Of a stretch of DNA of 64,000 nucleotides, positions 43,397 to 51,817 are shown piece by piece. Within the stretch, counting starts at the first letter, position 1; the number at the start of each line of letters is the position of its first letter. The DNA is from Mycolicibacterium sp. MU0050 (GTDB lineage: Bacteria; Actinomycetota; Actinomycetes; Mycobacteriales; Mycobacteriaceae), in NCBI RefSeq assembly GCF_963378085.1, contig NZ_OY726395.1, positions 4,712,001 to 4,776,000 of the forward strand, given 5' to 3'. Position numbers and translations under genes: made by a program. The notes below the pieces were generated by a model, which saw nothing but the letters and a program-made list of their open reading frames with translations, searched no databases and was not told where the DNA came from.

Positions 43397-43426
43397 ACAC
43401 TAGCGGCGCCGTCTCCGCATGGTCAA
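43397..43426 (-). promoter_or_regulatory. Promoter of the substrate-binding-protein/AveC/P450 operon
   Basis: Minus strand: -35 TTGACC (43426-43421), 18-base spacer, -10 TAGTGT (43402-43397), with motif copy C directly after it. The -35 box includes the stop codon of the CbbQ-type gene. The start codon of the first gene is 63 bases downstream of the -10. Confidence 0.6.
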
Positions 43427-44268
43427 TGGTTGGCGGGCTGCCCCAAGTAGATGTCGATCATCTCGTTCAGTCCGCGCAGGACCGCCGCGTCGTCGGTCAA
43501 CGGTCCGGCGATGGCCACCCGGGCGGCGTCGGCGATGGGCAACCCCTCGGCGATCAGACGACCGGCGGCGATCAACACCCGAGTCGAGGCCACCTCCCGC
43601 AACCCGCCGGTCTCGAGGCGACGGATCGCCTGGCCGAACCGCACCAACTCCACGGCGGTCGCGTGATCGACGCCCGACTCGTGGGCGATGATGCCCTCCT
43701 CCACCTCCGGCTCCGGGAACCCGAACTCGATGGCCACCATCCGTTGCCGGGTCGAGTCCTTGAGATCCTTCAGCACACTCTGATAGCCCGGGTTGTACGA
43801 CACCACCAGGCCGAATCCGGGCGCCGCCTCCAGCGTCACACCGAGCCGTTCGATCGGGAGTTGCCGCCGGTAGTCGGCGAGCGGGTGCAGCACCACGGTG
43901 GTGTCCTGACGGGCCTCCACCACCTCGTCGAGGTAGCAGATCGCGCCCTCGCGCACGGCGCGGGTCAGCGGACCGTCGACCCAGACCGTCTCGTCGCCAC
44001 GCAGCAGGTACCGGCCGACGAGGTCGGCGGTGGTCAGATCGTCGTGGCAGGCGACGGTGATCAGCGGCCGGCCCAGATCGTGCGCCATCGCCTCGACGAA
44101 TCGGGTCTTGCCGCAGCCGGTCGGGCCCTTGAGCACCAGCGACAGCCCCTGGCGGTAGGCCGCCTTGAACACGGTCTCCTCGTTACCGACCGCCCGGTAG
44201 TACGGGCGGGCGCTCGCGGTCTGCGGCTTCACACCGTTCTGGTAGGCGACCCCGGAATCATTCGACAT
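43423..44268 (-). CDS. CbbQ/NirQ/NorQ-type AAA+ (MoxR) ATPase
   Basis: 281 residues from ATG 44268 (MSNDSGVAYQNGVKPQ). Walker A is LKGPTGCGKTRFVE (48-55 core) and Walker B AICYLDEVVEAR (111-116 core); then SYNPGYQSVLKDLKDSTRQRM and a C-terminal helical domain. These MoxR-group ATPases team with a VWA protein to insert metal or remodel an enzyme, as CbbQ/CbbO for Rubisco and NorQ/NorD for nitric oxide reductase. The VWA partner is upstream (44458-46164), with a 21-codon gene between. The client enzyme is not evident. Motif copy F lies just before it. Confidence 0.92.
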   Translation of the reverse strand: MSNDSGVAYQNGVKPQTASARPYYRAVGNEETVFKAAYRQGLSLVLKGPTGCGKTRFVEAMAHDLGRPLITVACHDDLTTADLVGRYLLRGDETVWVDGPLTRAVREGAICYLDEVVEARQDTTVVLHPLADYRRQLPIERLGVTLEAAPGFGLVVSYNPGYQSVLKDLKDSTRQRMVAIEFGFPEPEVEEGIIAHESGVDHATAVELVRFGQAIRRLETGGLREVASTRVLIAAGRLIAEGLPIADAARVAIAGPLTDDAAVLRGLNEMIDIYLGQPANH

Positions 44269-44314
44269 CTAGATACCTTTCCTCGCATCGCGCGCTCCGC
44301 CACACGGCGAGCGC

Positions 44315-44327
44315 AACAGATGTTTGT
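44315..44327 (+). promoter_or_regulatory. Copy F of the shared 13-bp motif
   Basis: AACAGATGTTTGT, one mismatch to RACARANNTTWGG, between the 21-residue peptide gene and the CbbQ-type ATPase gene. It contains a perfect AACA-GA-TGTT dyad. It could control an internal promoter for the ATPase gene. Confidence 0.45.
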
Positions 44328-44328
44328 T

Positions 44329-44394
44329 TTAGAAGTTGGACGCCGCGAACGGGATGGGCCGGCGGTAGACGAATGCGTTGGTGCGACTGGTCAT
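44329..44394 (-). CDS. Candidate 21-residue peptide gene
   Basis: A 22-codon frame starts ATG at 44394 behind a near-ideal ribosome site (AGGAGAGGTA directly before ATG) and ends TAA at 44329. The peptide begins MTSRTNAFVYRRPIPF and ends AASNF. 19 of 21 sense codons end in G or C, as in neighbouring genes. The overlapping 67-codon frame (44258-44461) has many A/T third positions and looks non-coding. It lies between the VWA gene (63 bases) and the AAA+ ATPase (60 bases) on the same strand. The peptide is basic, amphipathic and has no signal peptide, Cys or Glu. I know no family for it. It may be a modified-peptide precursor, a small subunit of the VWA/ATPase complex, or a leader peptide. Confidence 0.6.
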   Translation of the reverse strand: MTSRTNAFVYRRPIPFAASNF

Positions 44395-44457
44395 TACCTC
44401 TCCTGTTGGTTGTCGAGCCTTGCCACCGAGGACAACTCGCCCTCAGGTCGGTGGTGT

Positions 44458-46164
44458 TCATGCCACGCGCCGGCGAACCTCCGCCGAACGAACGGCCGAG
44501 CGGAACATCGGTCCGATCACGCGCGCCAGATGGTCCGGCTGCGCGATGGTGGCGTGCGCCGTGCTGCCGAACACCCGACGCAGCGCGTTCACGTCGGTGC
44601 TGGCGCCGACGGTCAGGCATACACACCCGACGCCACGGAGGCGGGCCTCGCCCAGTGCACGTCGGGCATCCGCAGCGCCATAAGCCTTCTCGTAGCCATG
44701 GTCATAGGCGAGGCCGTCGGAAATCACGACCAGCAGCCGCCGCGACGTCCCGCCGCGCTGCTCCAGCACGGTCGAACCGTGCCGGATGGCCGCGCCCAGG
44801 CGGGAGTACGCGCCGGGTTCCAGACTGTTCAGCCGCCGCAGCACCTGGGCGTCGAGGTGGTCGTCGAAACGCTTGACCGGCACCATGCTCACCGCCGAAC
44901 GTCCCGACGAGTAGTAGCCGTAGAGGGCCACCCGGTCGCCCAGATCGTGCAACGCGACCATCAGGTGGGCAACCGCGACCCGCTGCTGCTCGTGCACCGT
45001 CCGGCCCACCGTGCCCGGTTCCGCCGTCGACCCGGAGATGTCGAGCAGCAGCAGCACCGAAAGATCGCGCTGCCGGCGCAGACTGTCGAGGTAGACCGCC
45101 TCGTCGGGCACCGAACCGGCGCGCACCTCGACGCGGGCCTCGACGGCCGCGTCCACGTCGATGTCGTCGCCCTGGGGCTGCCGGTGCCGTCGGTGCAGTC
45201 CCATCCCCAGCCGGGCCAACGGGCGTCGCACCCCGACGGCGCCCTCGATCTCCTGCGTCGCCGACGGTTTGATCTGCGCCTCGACCTCGCGGACGGTGCA
45301 CCAGTCCGGCTTGTAGCTGCCGTGCTCGGCGTCCCATTCCGGGTACTTGCGGCCGTCGCGCGCGATGTCGGTCACCTCATCGCTGTTCAGGGTCGCCAAC
45401 GACGCGACCGCGTAGGTCCCCCGTCTCGACGAATCGGTGCGGTGCGTGGGTGCGTCCGCTCCCGGCGGCCCCCCACCGTTGCCCCCGGTCTTGCGGGCGG
45501 CCGACAGCAGCTTCTTCAGCAGCTTGCCGATGGCACCGCCGCCACCGACCGGGCTGCTGAAGAGGTCCGGATCATCGGAGTCGTCGACCGCCTCGTCGTC
45601 GAGTTCCTCCAGCTCCGGTGGCGTGGACTGCTGCCGCGGGACGTGGCCCACCTGCTCGTGGTCGGCCTGCTTGGCCGTCGCGGCCGCGGCGGCCAAGATC
45701 TTCTTGGGCCGCAGCACGCCGAAACCCGAAGGTGCACCGGGGAGTTGCTGCCGCCCCCGGGCCACCAGCAGCGACGCCGCGGTGGAGTCGCTGAGACCGG
45801 CGACGACGGGATCGGCCAGGGTCGACAGGCGCGGGGGCAGCATCAGCCCGTTGGCGACCAGTGCGCGGTGCGCCTCCACCGCCAGGTACCGCTTGGCCAG
45901 CCGCGGGTGGCGCACCAGGCTGCCCACCACCGCGGGGTCCAGACTGTCCGCGGCGATCAGCGACGCGTGCACGGCGACCGAGGCCGTGTGCTCGGCCCGG
46001 GCGCCCGCCGGGTCCAGATAGATCGTCTGGCCGTCGGTCCACGACGGCGCCCCCGGCGGCGCCGGCGACACTCCGACCGGGCGGCCGGCCAACGCCGAGG
46101 CCAGCATGCCGAGGGATTGCAGGTGGGCACCTTCGCTGTCGTTCTGCACCGCGTCGTTCTGCAC
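44458..46164 (-). CDS. VWA-domain protein (NorD/CbbO-type partner of the AAA+ ATPase)
   Basis: 568 residues from GTG 46164 (VQNDAVQNDSEGAHLQ). The coding start is a 12-base direct repeat (46138-46149 and 46153-46164), so GTG 46149 is an alternative start. The middle is acidic and linker-like (TPPELEELDDEAVDDSDD), followed by a glycine-rich stretch. The C-terminal von Willebrand A domain has the MIDAS motif DISGS at 375-379 and ends RLLVVISDGLAYDHGYE. Together with the downstream CbbQ-type ATPase it forms a MoxR/VWA activation module. Motif copy D sits beside its probable -10 box. Confidence 0.9.
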   Translation of the reverse strand: MQNDAVQNDSEGAHLQSLGMLASALAGRPVGVSPAPPGAPSWTDGQTIYLDPAGARAEHTASVAVHASLIAADSLDPAVVGSLVRHPRLAKRYLAVEAHRALVANGLMLPPRLSTLADPVVAGLSDSTAASLLVARGRQQLPGAPSGFGVLRPKKILAAAAATAKQADHEQVGHVPRQQSTPPELEELDDEAVDDSDDPDLFSSPVGGGGAIGKLLKKLLSAARKTGGNGGGPPGADAPTHRTDSSRRGTYAVASLATLNSDEVTDIARDGRKYPEWDAEHGSYKPDWCTVREVEAQIKPSATQEIEGAVGVRRPLARLGMGLHRRHRQPQGDDIDVDAAVEARVEVRAGSVPDEAVYLDSLRRQRDLSVLLLLDISGSTAEPGTVGRTVHEQQRVAVAHLMVALHDLGDRVALYGYYSSGRSAVSMVPVKRFDDHLDAQVLRRLNSLEPGAYSRLGAAIRHGSTVLEQRGGTSRRLLVVISDGLAYDHGYEKAYGAADARRALGEARLRGVGCVCLTVGASTDVNALRRVFGSTAHATIAQPDHLARVIGPMFRSAVRSAEVRRRVA

Positions 46165-46197
46165 CGCGCACCTTCCCGGCGATCGACCATCGTGGGA

Positions 46198-46218
46198 CCA
46201 AATATCTGTTCCAGAGTA
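46198..46218 (-). promoter_or_regulatory. Copy D of the shared motif with -10 box of the VWA operon
   Basis: Minus strand: a TACTCT -10-like box (46218-46213) is followed after 2 bases by AACAGATATTTGG (46210-46198), an exact consensus match. A clear -35 is not seen. The site is in the 88-base gap between the divergent VWA and SDR genes and could control both. Confidence 0.5.
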
Positions 46219-46252
46219 GAACCTGAGACCCGCCGTTGGATAGCCTTTCGGG

Positions 46253-47227
46253 GTGATTGATTTCCGGGACCAGGTGGCGATCGTGACCGGCGGCGGCCGC
46301 GGCCTCGGCCGGCTTTACGCCCTCGACCTGGCCCGCCGCGGCGCATCGGTGGTGGTCAACGACGTCGGGGGCACCATGGCCGGCGTGGGGACCGACAGCA
46401 GCGTCGCCGACGAGGTGGTCGCCGAGATCGTCGCCGCCGGCGGCCGCGCGGTGGCGTCCTACGACTCGGTGGACAGCCCCGAGGGCGGCCAGGCGATCGT
46501 GGATACCGCGATCGCGGCCTTCGGCCGAGTCGACACGGTGATCAGCAACGCCGGCATCTTCAACAGCGTCCCGTTCGAGCAACTGTCCGCGCGGGATTGG
46601 CGACAGATGTTGCGGGTGCACCTCGACGGCGGGTTCTACCTCAGCCAACCGGCGTTCCAGGTGATGGCCGAGCAGCGGTACGGCCGGTTCGTGTTCATCT
46701 CGTCGTCCGCCGGCAATTTCGGCCAGCCCATGGAGGCGCATTATGCCGCCGCCAAGACCGGCCTGATCGGCCTGTCGAACGTCATCGCCATGGAGGGAGC
46801 CGCCCACGGTATTTTGTCGAATACCGTTCTGCCCACCGGGTTTTCCCGGATGGTGACCGAAACGGTCGGCGACGAGAAATTTCTCGCCGAGTCCGGCTTC
46901 ATGCGAGCCATCCGGCCCGAGCTGGTCGTCGGACTGGTGACGTTCCTGGCCAGTCGCGCCTGCGAGTTCACCCATCGCAACTACTCCGCCTGCGCGGGCC
47001 GCTATGCGCGGGTCTTCGTGGGCCTCGGCGAGGGGTGGCTGGCCGAGCCCGACCGCGCGCCGACGGCCGAGGACATCCACGCGAATCTGGCCGAGATCTC
47101 GTCGACCGAGAGGTTCATCGTCCCCGACTCGATCGTCGACGAAGTCCTGGAGGTGTGCGACCGGCTCGGCATCAGCGCCATGCCGGACGGCGCCGAGGTG
47201 GCGTTTCCCGACGCCCGCCCGCGGTGA
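46253..47227 (+). CDS. SDR family oxidoreductase (MFE-type)
   Basis: 324 residues from GTG 46253 (VIDFRDQVAIVTGGGRGLG). It has TGGGRGLGRLYALDLARRG, NDVGGTMAGVG, SNAGIFNSVPF, FISSSAGNFGQ and HYAAAKTGLIGLSN with active-site Tyr and Lys. It belongs to the same subgroup as the SDR at 3538 and the pseudogene at 36794. The TAGCCT box at 46241-46246 places transcription start close to the GTG, so the message may be leaderless. It diverges from the VWA gene across motif copy D. Confidence 0.9.
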   Translation: MIDFRDQVAIVTGGGRGLGRLYALDLARRGASVVVNDVGGTMAGVGTDSSVADEVVAEIVAAGGRAVASYDSVDSPEGGQAIVDTAIAAFGRVDTVISNAGIFNSVPFEQLSARDWRQMLRVHLDGGFYLSQPAFQVMAEQRYGRFVFISSSAGNFGQPMEAHYAAAKTGLIGLSNVIAMEGAAHGILSNTVLPTGFSRMVTETVGDEKFLAESGFMRAIRPELVVGLVTFLASRACEFTHRNYSACAGRYARVFVGLGEGWLAEPDRAPTAEDIHANLAEISSTERFIVPDSIVDEVLEVCDRLGISAMPDGAEVAFPDARPR

Positions 47228-47248
47228 TCGCCCTCCACGACTTCCCGG

Positions 47249-47261
47249 GACAAATATTTGG
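47249..47261 (+). promoter_or_regulatory. Copy E of the shared 13-bp motif
   Basis: GACAAATATTTGG, an exact match to RACARANNTTWGG, in the 116-base gap before the CobW GTPase gene. A TACACT -10-like box follows at 47300-47305. Confidence 0.5.
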
Positions 47262-47343
47262 CTCACCCGATCCTGACGTTGCCGGTTTGCCGCGACATCT
47301 ACACTCGGGGCGCGAAGCCGTCGGCAGTGGAGAGGGAAACAGC

Positions 47344-48387
47344 GTGGCAGCGGTGCCCGTGATCGTGTTGACCGGATATCTGGGTGCCGGCAAGACCACG
47401 TTGCTCAACCACGTGCTGCGCACCCCCGATGCGCGCATCGGGGTGGTCATCAACGATTTCGGTGAACTCAACGTCGACGCCGCCCTGGTGACCGGGCAGA
47501 TCGACGAACCCGCCTCGATCGCCGGCGGCTGCATCTGCTGTCTGCCGGACGAAGGGGGCCTCGACGAGGCGTTGGCCAAGCTCGCCGACCCACGGCTGCG
47601 CCTGGACGCCATCATCGTGGAGGCCAGCGGGCTGGCCGAGCCGGTCGCCGTGGGCCGGATGATCCGATTCAGCGGCGTCGACAACGTCCGCCTCGGCGGC
47701 GTGGTCGACGTCATCGACGCCGCGACCCACTTCGAGACGGTGGATCGCGACCCCACTCCACCGGCCCGGTACTCGGCGTCGTCGCTGGTGGTGATCAACA
47801 AGCTGGATCAGGTGGGCGAGGCGGACCGGGAGTCGGTGTTCGACCGCATCGAGGCCCGCATCCGCCAGAGCAACCCGGCGGTGCACGTGGTCGGCGCCGT
47901 CAGCGCGAAGATCGATGCGGCGCTGCTGTTCGACATCACCGCTGCCGAGGACCATTCGGGGCAGCTGTCGTTGCGTGAGCTCCTGCTCGACGAGGCGGCC
48001 GAGCAGCGCGACGGTCACGACCACGCCCACCCCCATGACGGCGCGCACGCCGCGTCCGTGACCGCCACCAGCACCGGCGACATCGACCCGGGCGCGCTAC
48101 TCGACCTGCTGGAGGAGCCGCCGGCCGGGGTGTACCGGATGAAGGGCGTCGTCGCCGTGCGCGCCCGCGATCGTTCGCGCCGCTATCTGGTCAATACGGT
48201 TGGCAACACAATCCACATCGCGGCGGCGCCGCCCAAGGCGCGCAGCAACACCCTCGTCGCGATCGGCACCGGCCTGGACCTCGACGCCGTGCGCGCCCGC
48301 GTCGAGAACGCGGTGCGCCCGATCGATGCGCCCGCGCCGGCGGCCGGGTTCCGCCGCCTGCAGCGTTACCGGAAGCTGAGCGTCTGA
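47344..48387 (+). CDS. CobW/COG0523-type GTP-binding metallochaperone
   Basis: 347 residues from GTG 47344 (VAAVPVIVLTGYLGAGKTT) with GAGAGGGA upstream. Walker A is GYLGAGKTT, the metal motif GGCICCLPDE has Cys63, Cys65 and Cys66, and a further EASGLAEP, VINKLDQV G-domain motif and a His-rich loop DGHDHAHPHDGAH follow before the C-terminal domain. Such GTPases deliver zinc, cobalt or other metals to client enzymes. Its place beside the VWA/AAA+ module suggests that all three serve a metalloenzyme. The apparent ORF start at 46597 lies in the SDR gene. Confidence 0.92.
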   Translation: MAAVPVIVLTGYLGAGKTTLLNHVLRTPDARIGVVINDFGELNVDAALVTGQIDEPASIAGGCICCLPDEGGLDEALAKLADPRLRLDAIIVEASGLAEPVAVGRMIRFSGVDNVRLGGVVDVIDAATHFETVDRDPTPPARYSASSLVVINKLDQVGEADRESVFDRIEARIRQSNPAVHVVGAVSAKIDAALLFDITAAEDHSGQLSLRELLLDEAAEQRDGHDHAHPHDGAHAASVTATSTGDIDPGALLDLLEEPPAGVYRMKGVVAVRARDRSRRYLVNTVGNTIHIAAAPPKARSNTLVAIGTGLDLDAVRARVENAVRPIDAPAPAAGFRRLQRYRKLSV

Positions 48388-48507
48388 CGTGCTTCGCCGG
48401 CACCGCCCCGGGCCACCGATCGGTCGGTAGACTCGCTGCGAGAATCCTCGTGCCCCAGCGCACCGGTGGGATTGCTGCGCGAAGGTAGGACGGGAGAGTC
48501 GGTAACC

Positions 48508-49791
48508 GTGCGAGAAGCGGTGAGCAAGACGACGGCGGTGGATGTGGCGGTCGATGACGCCAGTCGTCGCACCGAGATCTTGCAAACCGCCAACACCGTG
48601 ATCGCCAATTCGGGGTTGCGAACCTCGCTGCAACAGATCGCCGACGCCGCCGGGATCCTGGCCGGCAGCCTCTACCACCACTTCGAGTCCAAAGAAGCCA
48701 TCCTCATCGAGTTGATCCGGCGCTACCACGCCGAGCTCGACCGGATCGGTCAACGGGCCCTCGACGGGCTGGACGCTCCGAATCCGCGTCCCATCGACGA
48801 GCAGATCATCGAACTCGGCTGCGCCATCGCCGGATGCGCGGTGGAACACCGTGCGGCACTGCAGATGTCGTTCTACGAGGGACCGAGCGCGGACCCCGAG
48901 CTGATGGAACTGACCCGGCGTCGCCCCACCTCGATCCAGGCCGCCATGCTGCAGATCCTGCGGGCAGGCAAGTGGAGCGGCTACGTGCGGGCCGATGTCG
49001 ACCTGCCCATTCTCGCCGACCGGATCTGCCAGACCATGCTGCACGTGGGTCTCGACGTGATCCGCAACAACGCCCCCAGCGACCGGGTGGCCACCGTGTT
49101 CTGCCGGATCTTGTTGCAGGGGTTGGCCGCCGGCCAGCCCACCGACGCGGACCTCGACCGGTCCGCCGCGTTTGCGGCCGCCGACGACGTGGTGAACACC
49201 TGGGACGACGCCGATCTGGATCTCGACAACAAGGCCGACCGGGTGCGGGCGGCGGCGCGGGCCGAGTTCGGCCGGCGCGGTTACGAGACCACCACGGTGC
49301 GCGACATCGCCGCCGCCGCCGGGATGGGCACCGGCACCGTCTATCGGCTGATCGGGTCGAAAGAGGATCTGCTGATGTCCATCATGTTGGCCTTCGGCCA
49401 GCGGGTGGGTGCGGGCTGGACCGCGGTGTTGAAGTCCGACGCGACGCCGGTGCAGAAGCTGGACGCCTTGAGCTGGGTCAACATCAATGCGCTGACCCGC
49501 TTTCCGGACGAGTTCCGGATTCAGCTGGCCTGGATGCGAACATCACCGCCGGACACGCCAAACCCCGGTGCGGCCTTTTCCACCCGGGTTCGGCAGATGA
49601 AATCCATGCTGTCCGAGGGGATTCGGTCCGGCGAGATCGACATCGAACATCCCAGCGCGGAGATACTCGCCCGCTGCGTGATCGGCGTGCAGTGGATTCC
49701 CGAGAACATCCTGCTGGAGCTCGGCCCCCGCGGTTCCCTGATCCACGCGCGGGACACCGTCATTCGCGGCGTCACCACCCGCGAAGGCTGA
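48508..49791 (+). CDS. Mce3R-like regulator with two TetR domains (copy 1)
   Basis: 427 residues from GTG 48508 (VREAVSKTTAVDVAVDD), with GTG 48520 as an alternative. It has two HTH regions: LRTSLQQIADAAGILAGSLY plus HHFESKEAILIELIRRYHAEL near the N-terminus, and TTTVRDIAAAAGMGTGTVY plus RLIGSKEDLLMSIM near residue 270. Two TetR domains in one chain is the arrangement of Mce3R of M. tuberculosis (~406 residues), which represses mce3 and lipid genes. A close paralog is at 58191 and the mce operon lies between them. It probably binds the RACARANNTTWGG sites; its own upstream region lacks the motif but has ACCGATCGGT (48415-48424). Confidence 0.9.
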   Translation: MREAVSKTTAVDVAVDDASRRTEILQTANTVIANSGLRTSLQQIADAAGILAGSLYHHFESKEAILIELIRRYHAELDRIGQRALDGLDAPNPRPIDEQIIELGCAIAGCAVEHRAALQMSFYEGPSADPELMELTRRRPTSIQAAMLQILRAGKWSGYVRADVDLPILADRICQTMLHVGLDVIRNNAPSDRVATVFCRILLQGLAAGQPTDADLDRSAAFAAADDVVNTWDDADLDLDNKADRVRAAARAEFGRRGYETTTVRDIAAAAGMGTGTVYRLIGSKEDLLMSIMLAFGQRVGAGWTAVLKSDATPVQKLDALSWVNINALTRFPDEFRIQLAWMRTSPPDTPNPGAAFSTRVRQMKSMLSEGIRSGEIDIEHPSAEILARCVIGVQWIPENILLELGPRGSLIHARDTVIRGVTTREG

Positions 49792-49815
49792 CCGCCTCAC
49801 CCCACCGGGGTCAGC
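49787..49815. terminator. Possible bidirectional hairpin between convergent genes
   Basis: GCTGACC (49787-49793) can pair with GGTCAGC (49809-49815) across a 15-base loop that also holds CCCC-ACC-GGGG. It spans the stops of the converging regulator and secreted-protein genes. There is no T-run, so termination strength is uncertain. Confidence 0.35.
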
Positions 49816-50279
49816 GTGAAGGGCATCTCGATGGTCACCCACCGGTTGACGCCGCAGGCCCCGCTGGGGCCGACGGTCTTGTCCCAGCCGGTCAGCGCGA
49901 TGGGGTTCGACCGGTCCGGCCAGAATTGAAAGCCCTGTTTGCCCGGGAAGGTCGCGCCGTCGCGACATTTCAGCCACTCCGGCACGGTGTGCGACACCCA
50001 CCAATAGCCGCTGCGATAGGTCAGGTCGGCGCTCCACCCGTGGTCGCTGTCCACCCGCCCGGTGCAATCCAGATAGCTCTGGCAGGTCGAACTGATGGTC
50101 CAGGTGCTGATCAGCGCCGGCCGCTCCTCGAAGCGCTCGTTGGTCTTCGCCCACTGGCCATCGGAGACCGCGGTGTAGACGCCGTTGAGGGCGATCTCGT
50201 CGGCGCGGGCCGGTGCCGCACCCAGCCCGCCGAACACAAGGGCGCCGCACGCCAGCAGCGCTACTCGGCGGGTGATCAT
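49797..50279 (-). CDS. Secreted protein at the end of the mce operon
   Basis: 160 residues from ATG 50279 (MITRRVALLACGALVFGG), overlapping the mceF stop as ATGA. The signal peptide probably ends at APARA before DEIALNG. The mature part has STWTISSTCQSYLDCTG, YRSGYWWVSHTVPEWLKC and GPSGACGVNRWVTIEMPFTL, with four cysteines likely in disulfides. Mycobacterial mce operons are commonly followed by small Mce-associated exported proteins; this one does not look like the usual membrane-anchored Mas proteins. Its function is unknown. Confidence 0.85.
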   Translation of the reverse strand: MITRRVALLACGALVFGGLGAAPARADEIALNGVYTAVSDGQWAKTNERFEERPALISTWTISSTCQSYLDCTGRVDSDHGWSADLTYRSGYWWVSHTVPEWLKCRDGATFPGKQGFQFWPDRSNPIALTGWDKTVGPSGACGVNRWVTIEMPFTLTPVG

Positions 50280-51817
50280 CCCGGCCCCCTCGGCAGCATC
50301 AGGTCGCGCCAATCAGACGGCGCACCAACCAGATTGGACTGCTCGTAGCTGCGGCCGTCGGGTCCCAGATATCGGCCCGTCCGCGGATCGTACTCCGCGA
50401 TCGCCAACCCCGGCCCAGGGTTCGCGCCGCCGTGGTGGGCACTCGGTGCCACCGGAACGGGCGGGGGCTCTCCGACGGGCGGGGTCCCTTGAGCCGGAGG
50501 TGGCTCCTGGGCCGGCAACGGGGTGCCCTCCAGCGGACCGAAGATCTCCGTATCGCCGGCCCGGATGTCGAGCGGAACTCCCTGTGCCACCAGGTTCGGG
50601 TCGAACGGCATCGGTCCCAGCGCGTGTTGCCGCATGGCCAACGGCATGAATTCCTTGTCGCTTTCGCAGATCTCCACCGTCGGGGCCCGCTTACCCGGCC
50701 GGGTCATGCAGGGGATGTTGCGCGCGCCCCGCACCGCGATCGGCGAGTCCTGGGGCAGCTTGCAGTACAACCCGTCCGGGGTGTCGATGATCGTGGTGTC
50801 GGCGGGCGACCGCCACTGCGAGGGCGGCAGGAAGCCGACCATGCAGCCGGGGGGATCGTCCACGGAGATCCGGAAATCGCCGAGGGGAATGCCGGTCGCG
50901 TTGTTCTTCGGCATCGACGATTGGTAGTTGCTGGTCGCCGGCGGCAGTAACACCAGCAACTGCTCCAGGCTGGGCCGGTAGGCCAGCGCCACCTGACCCA
51001 GGCTGACCAGGTTGGCCAACAGGATCGGCAGGGTCGGTCGGACCCGGTCGAGGAGCGCCGAAACATCCTGCGCCAGTTCCGGTCCGGTCCGCAGGATGGT
51101 CCGGATCTGCGGATCGTTGTGGTTCAGTTGGGCGGTGACCGCAGCCATGCTGCGGGTCCAGGTGCGCGTCGACTGCTCCGCCTGGACCATGCCGTCGAGC
51201 AGAACCGTGCTGTCGGCCACCAGCCCGCGCACGTCGGTGCGCACGGAGCGCGCGTCTTCGGCCAGCGTCGACGCGGAGTCCAACAGCGAGCCCAGATCGA
51301 ATCCCGCCCCGTCCAACCCCCGGGCCGACTCGTCCAACAGCGCGGCCATCCGGTCCTTCGGGATGCTGCCCACCAGTTCGCTGACCTCGTCCAGCATCGG
51401 CCCGACGGGCTGCGGAATCCGGCTGTTCTGCACCGGGATCACCGACCCGTCGCGCAGATACGGCGGTGCGTCCTGGTCCGGGCGTAGCTCGACGTACTGC
51501 TCGCCGACCGCGGACATGCTGCGCACCTCCGCGACGAGCCGCTCGGGGATCCGCGGGCGGGTCTGCAGGGACAGCGTGGCCGTGACACGGTCTCCGGTCA
51601 GGTCGACCTCGGTGACCTTGCCGACTTCCACACCGCGGTAGGTGACATTGCCGAATCGGTAAAGGCCGCCCGCCGCGGGCAGCTCGAGCGTCACCGTGAT
51701 CCGCCCCACCCCCAGCAGGGTGGGCAGCTGCATGTAGGTGTACAGCATGGTGGAGACCGCGACGATCGACGCTGCGGTGAAGATGACCAGCTGTATCCGT
51801 ACCAATCTGGGGAGCAT
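50276..51817 (-). CDS. mceF: MceF family protein
   Basis: 513 residues from ATG 51817 (MLPRLVRIQLVIFTAAS), TGATG overlap with mceE. The N-terminal membrane helix is LVIFTAASIVAVSTMLY, and the MCE domain follows (ITVTLELPAAGGLYRFGNVT, YRGVEVGKVTEVDL). A helical region and a long Pro-rich C-terminal tail end with AEYDPRTGRYLGPDGRSYEQ. MceF is the last core subunit of the Mce lipid importer, anchored in the membrane and reaching into the cell envelope. The length fits the family. Confidence 0.95.
   Translation of the reverse strand: MLPRLVRIQLVIFTAASIVAVSTMLYTYMQLPTLLGVGRITVTLELPAAGGLYRFGNVTYRGVEVGKVTEVDLTGDRVTATLSLQTRPRIPERLVAEVRSMSAVGEQYVELRPDQDAPPYLRDGSVIPVQNSRIPQPVGPMLDEVSELVGSIPKDRMAALLDESARGLDGAGFDLGSLLDSASTLAEDARSVRTDVRGLVADSTVLLDGMVQAEQSTRTWTRSMAAVTAQLNHNDPQIRTILRTGPELAQDVSALLDRVRPTLPILLANLVSLGQVALAYRPSLEQLLVLLPPATSNYQSSMPKNNATGIPLGDFRISVDDPPGCMVGFLPPSQWRSPADTTIIDTPDGLYCKLPQDSPIAVRGARNIPCMTRPGKRAPTVEICESDKEFMPLAMRQHALGPMPFDPNLVAQGVPLDIRAGDTEIFGPLEGTPLPAQEPPPAQGTPPVGEPPPVPVAPSAHHGGANPGPGLAIAEYDPRTGRYLGPDGRSYEQSNLVGAPSDWRDLMLPRGPG

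Noticed and set aside
44258..44461. A 67-codon frame starting as ATGA at the VWA stop and running into the ATPase start
   Set aside because: Many codons end in A or T, the composition is Arg/Gln-rich like an out-of-frame reading, and it has no ribosome site of its own; the 21-codon frame over the same DNA has much better support.
46138..46164. A 12-base direct repeat (46138-46149 and 46153-46164) at the start of the VWA gene, considered as a regulatory repeat
   Set aside because: It lies within the coding start and encodes the repeated QND residues; it is better explained as a local duplication that makes the start ambiguous.
43426..46260. A 944-residue plus-strand frame opposite the ATPase and VWA genes
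   Set aside because: It is antisense to two genes with clear Walker and MIDAS motifs and has the His/Arg/Gly-rich composition of a high-GC shadow frame.
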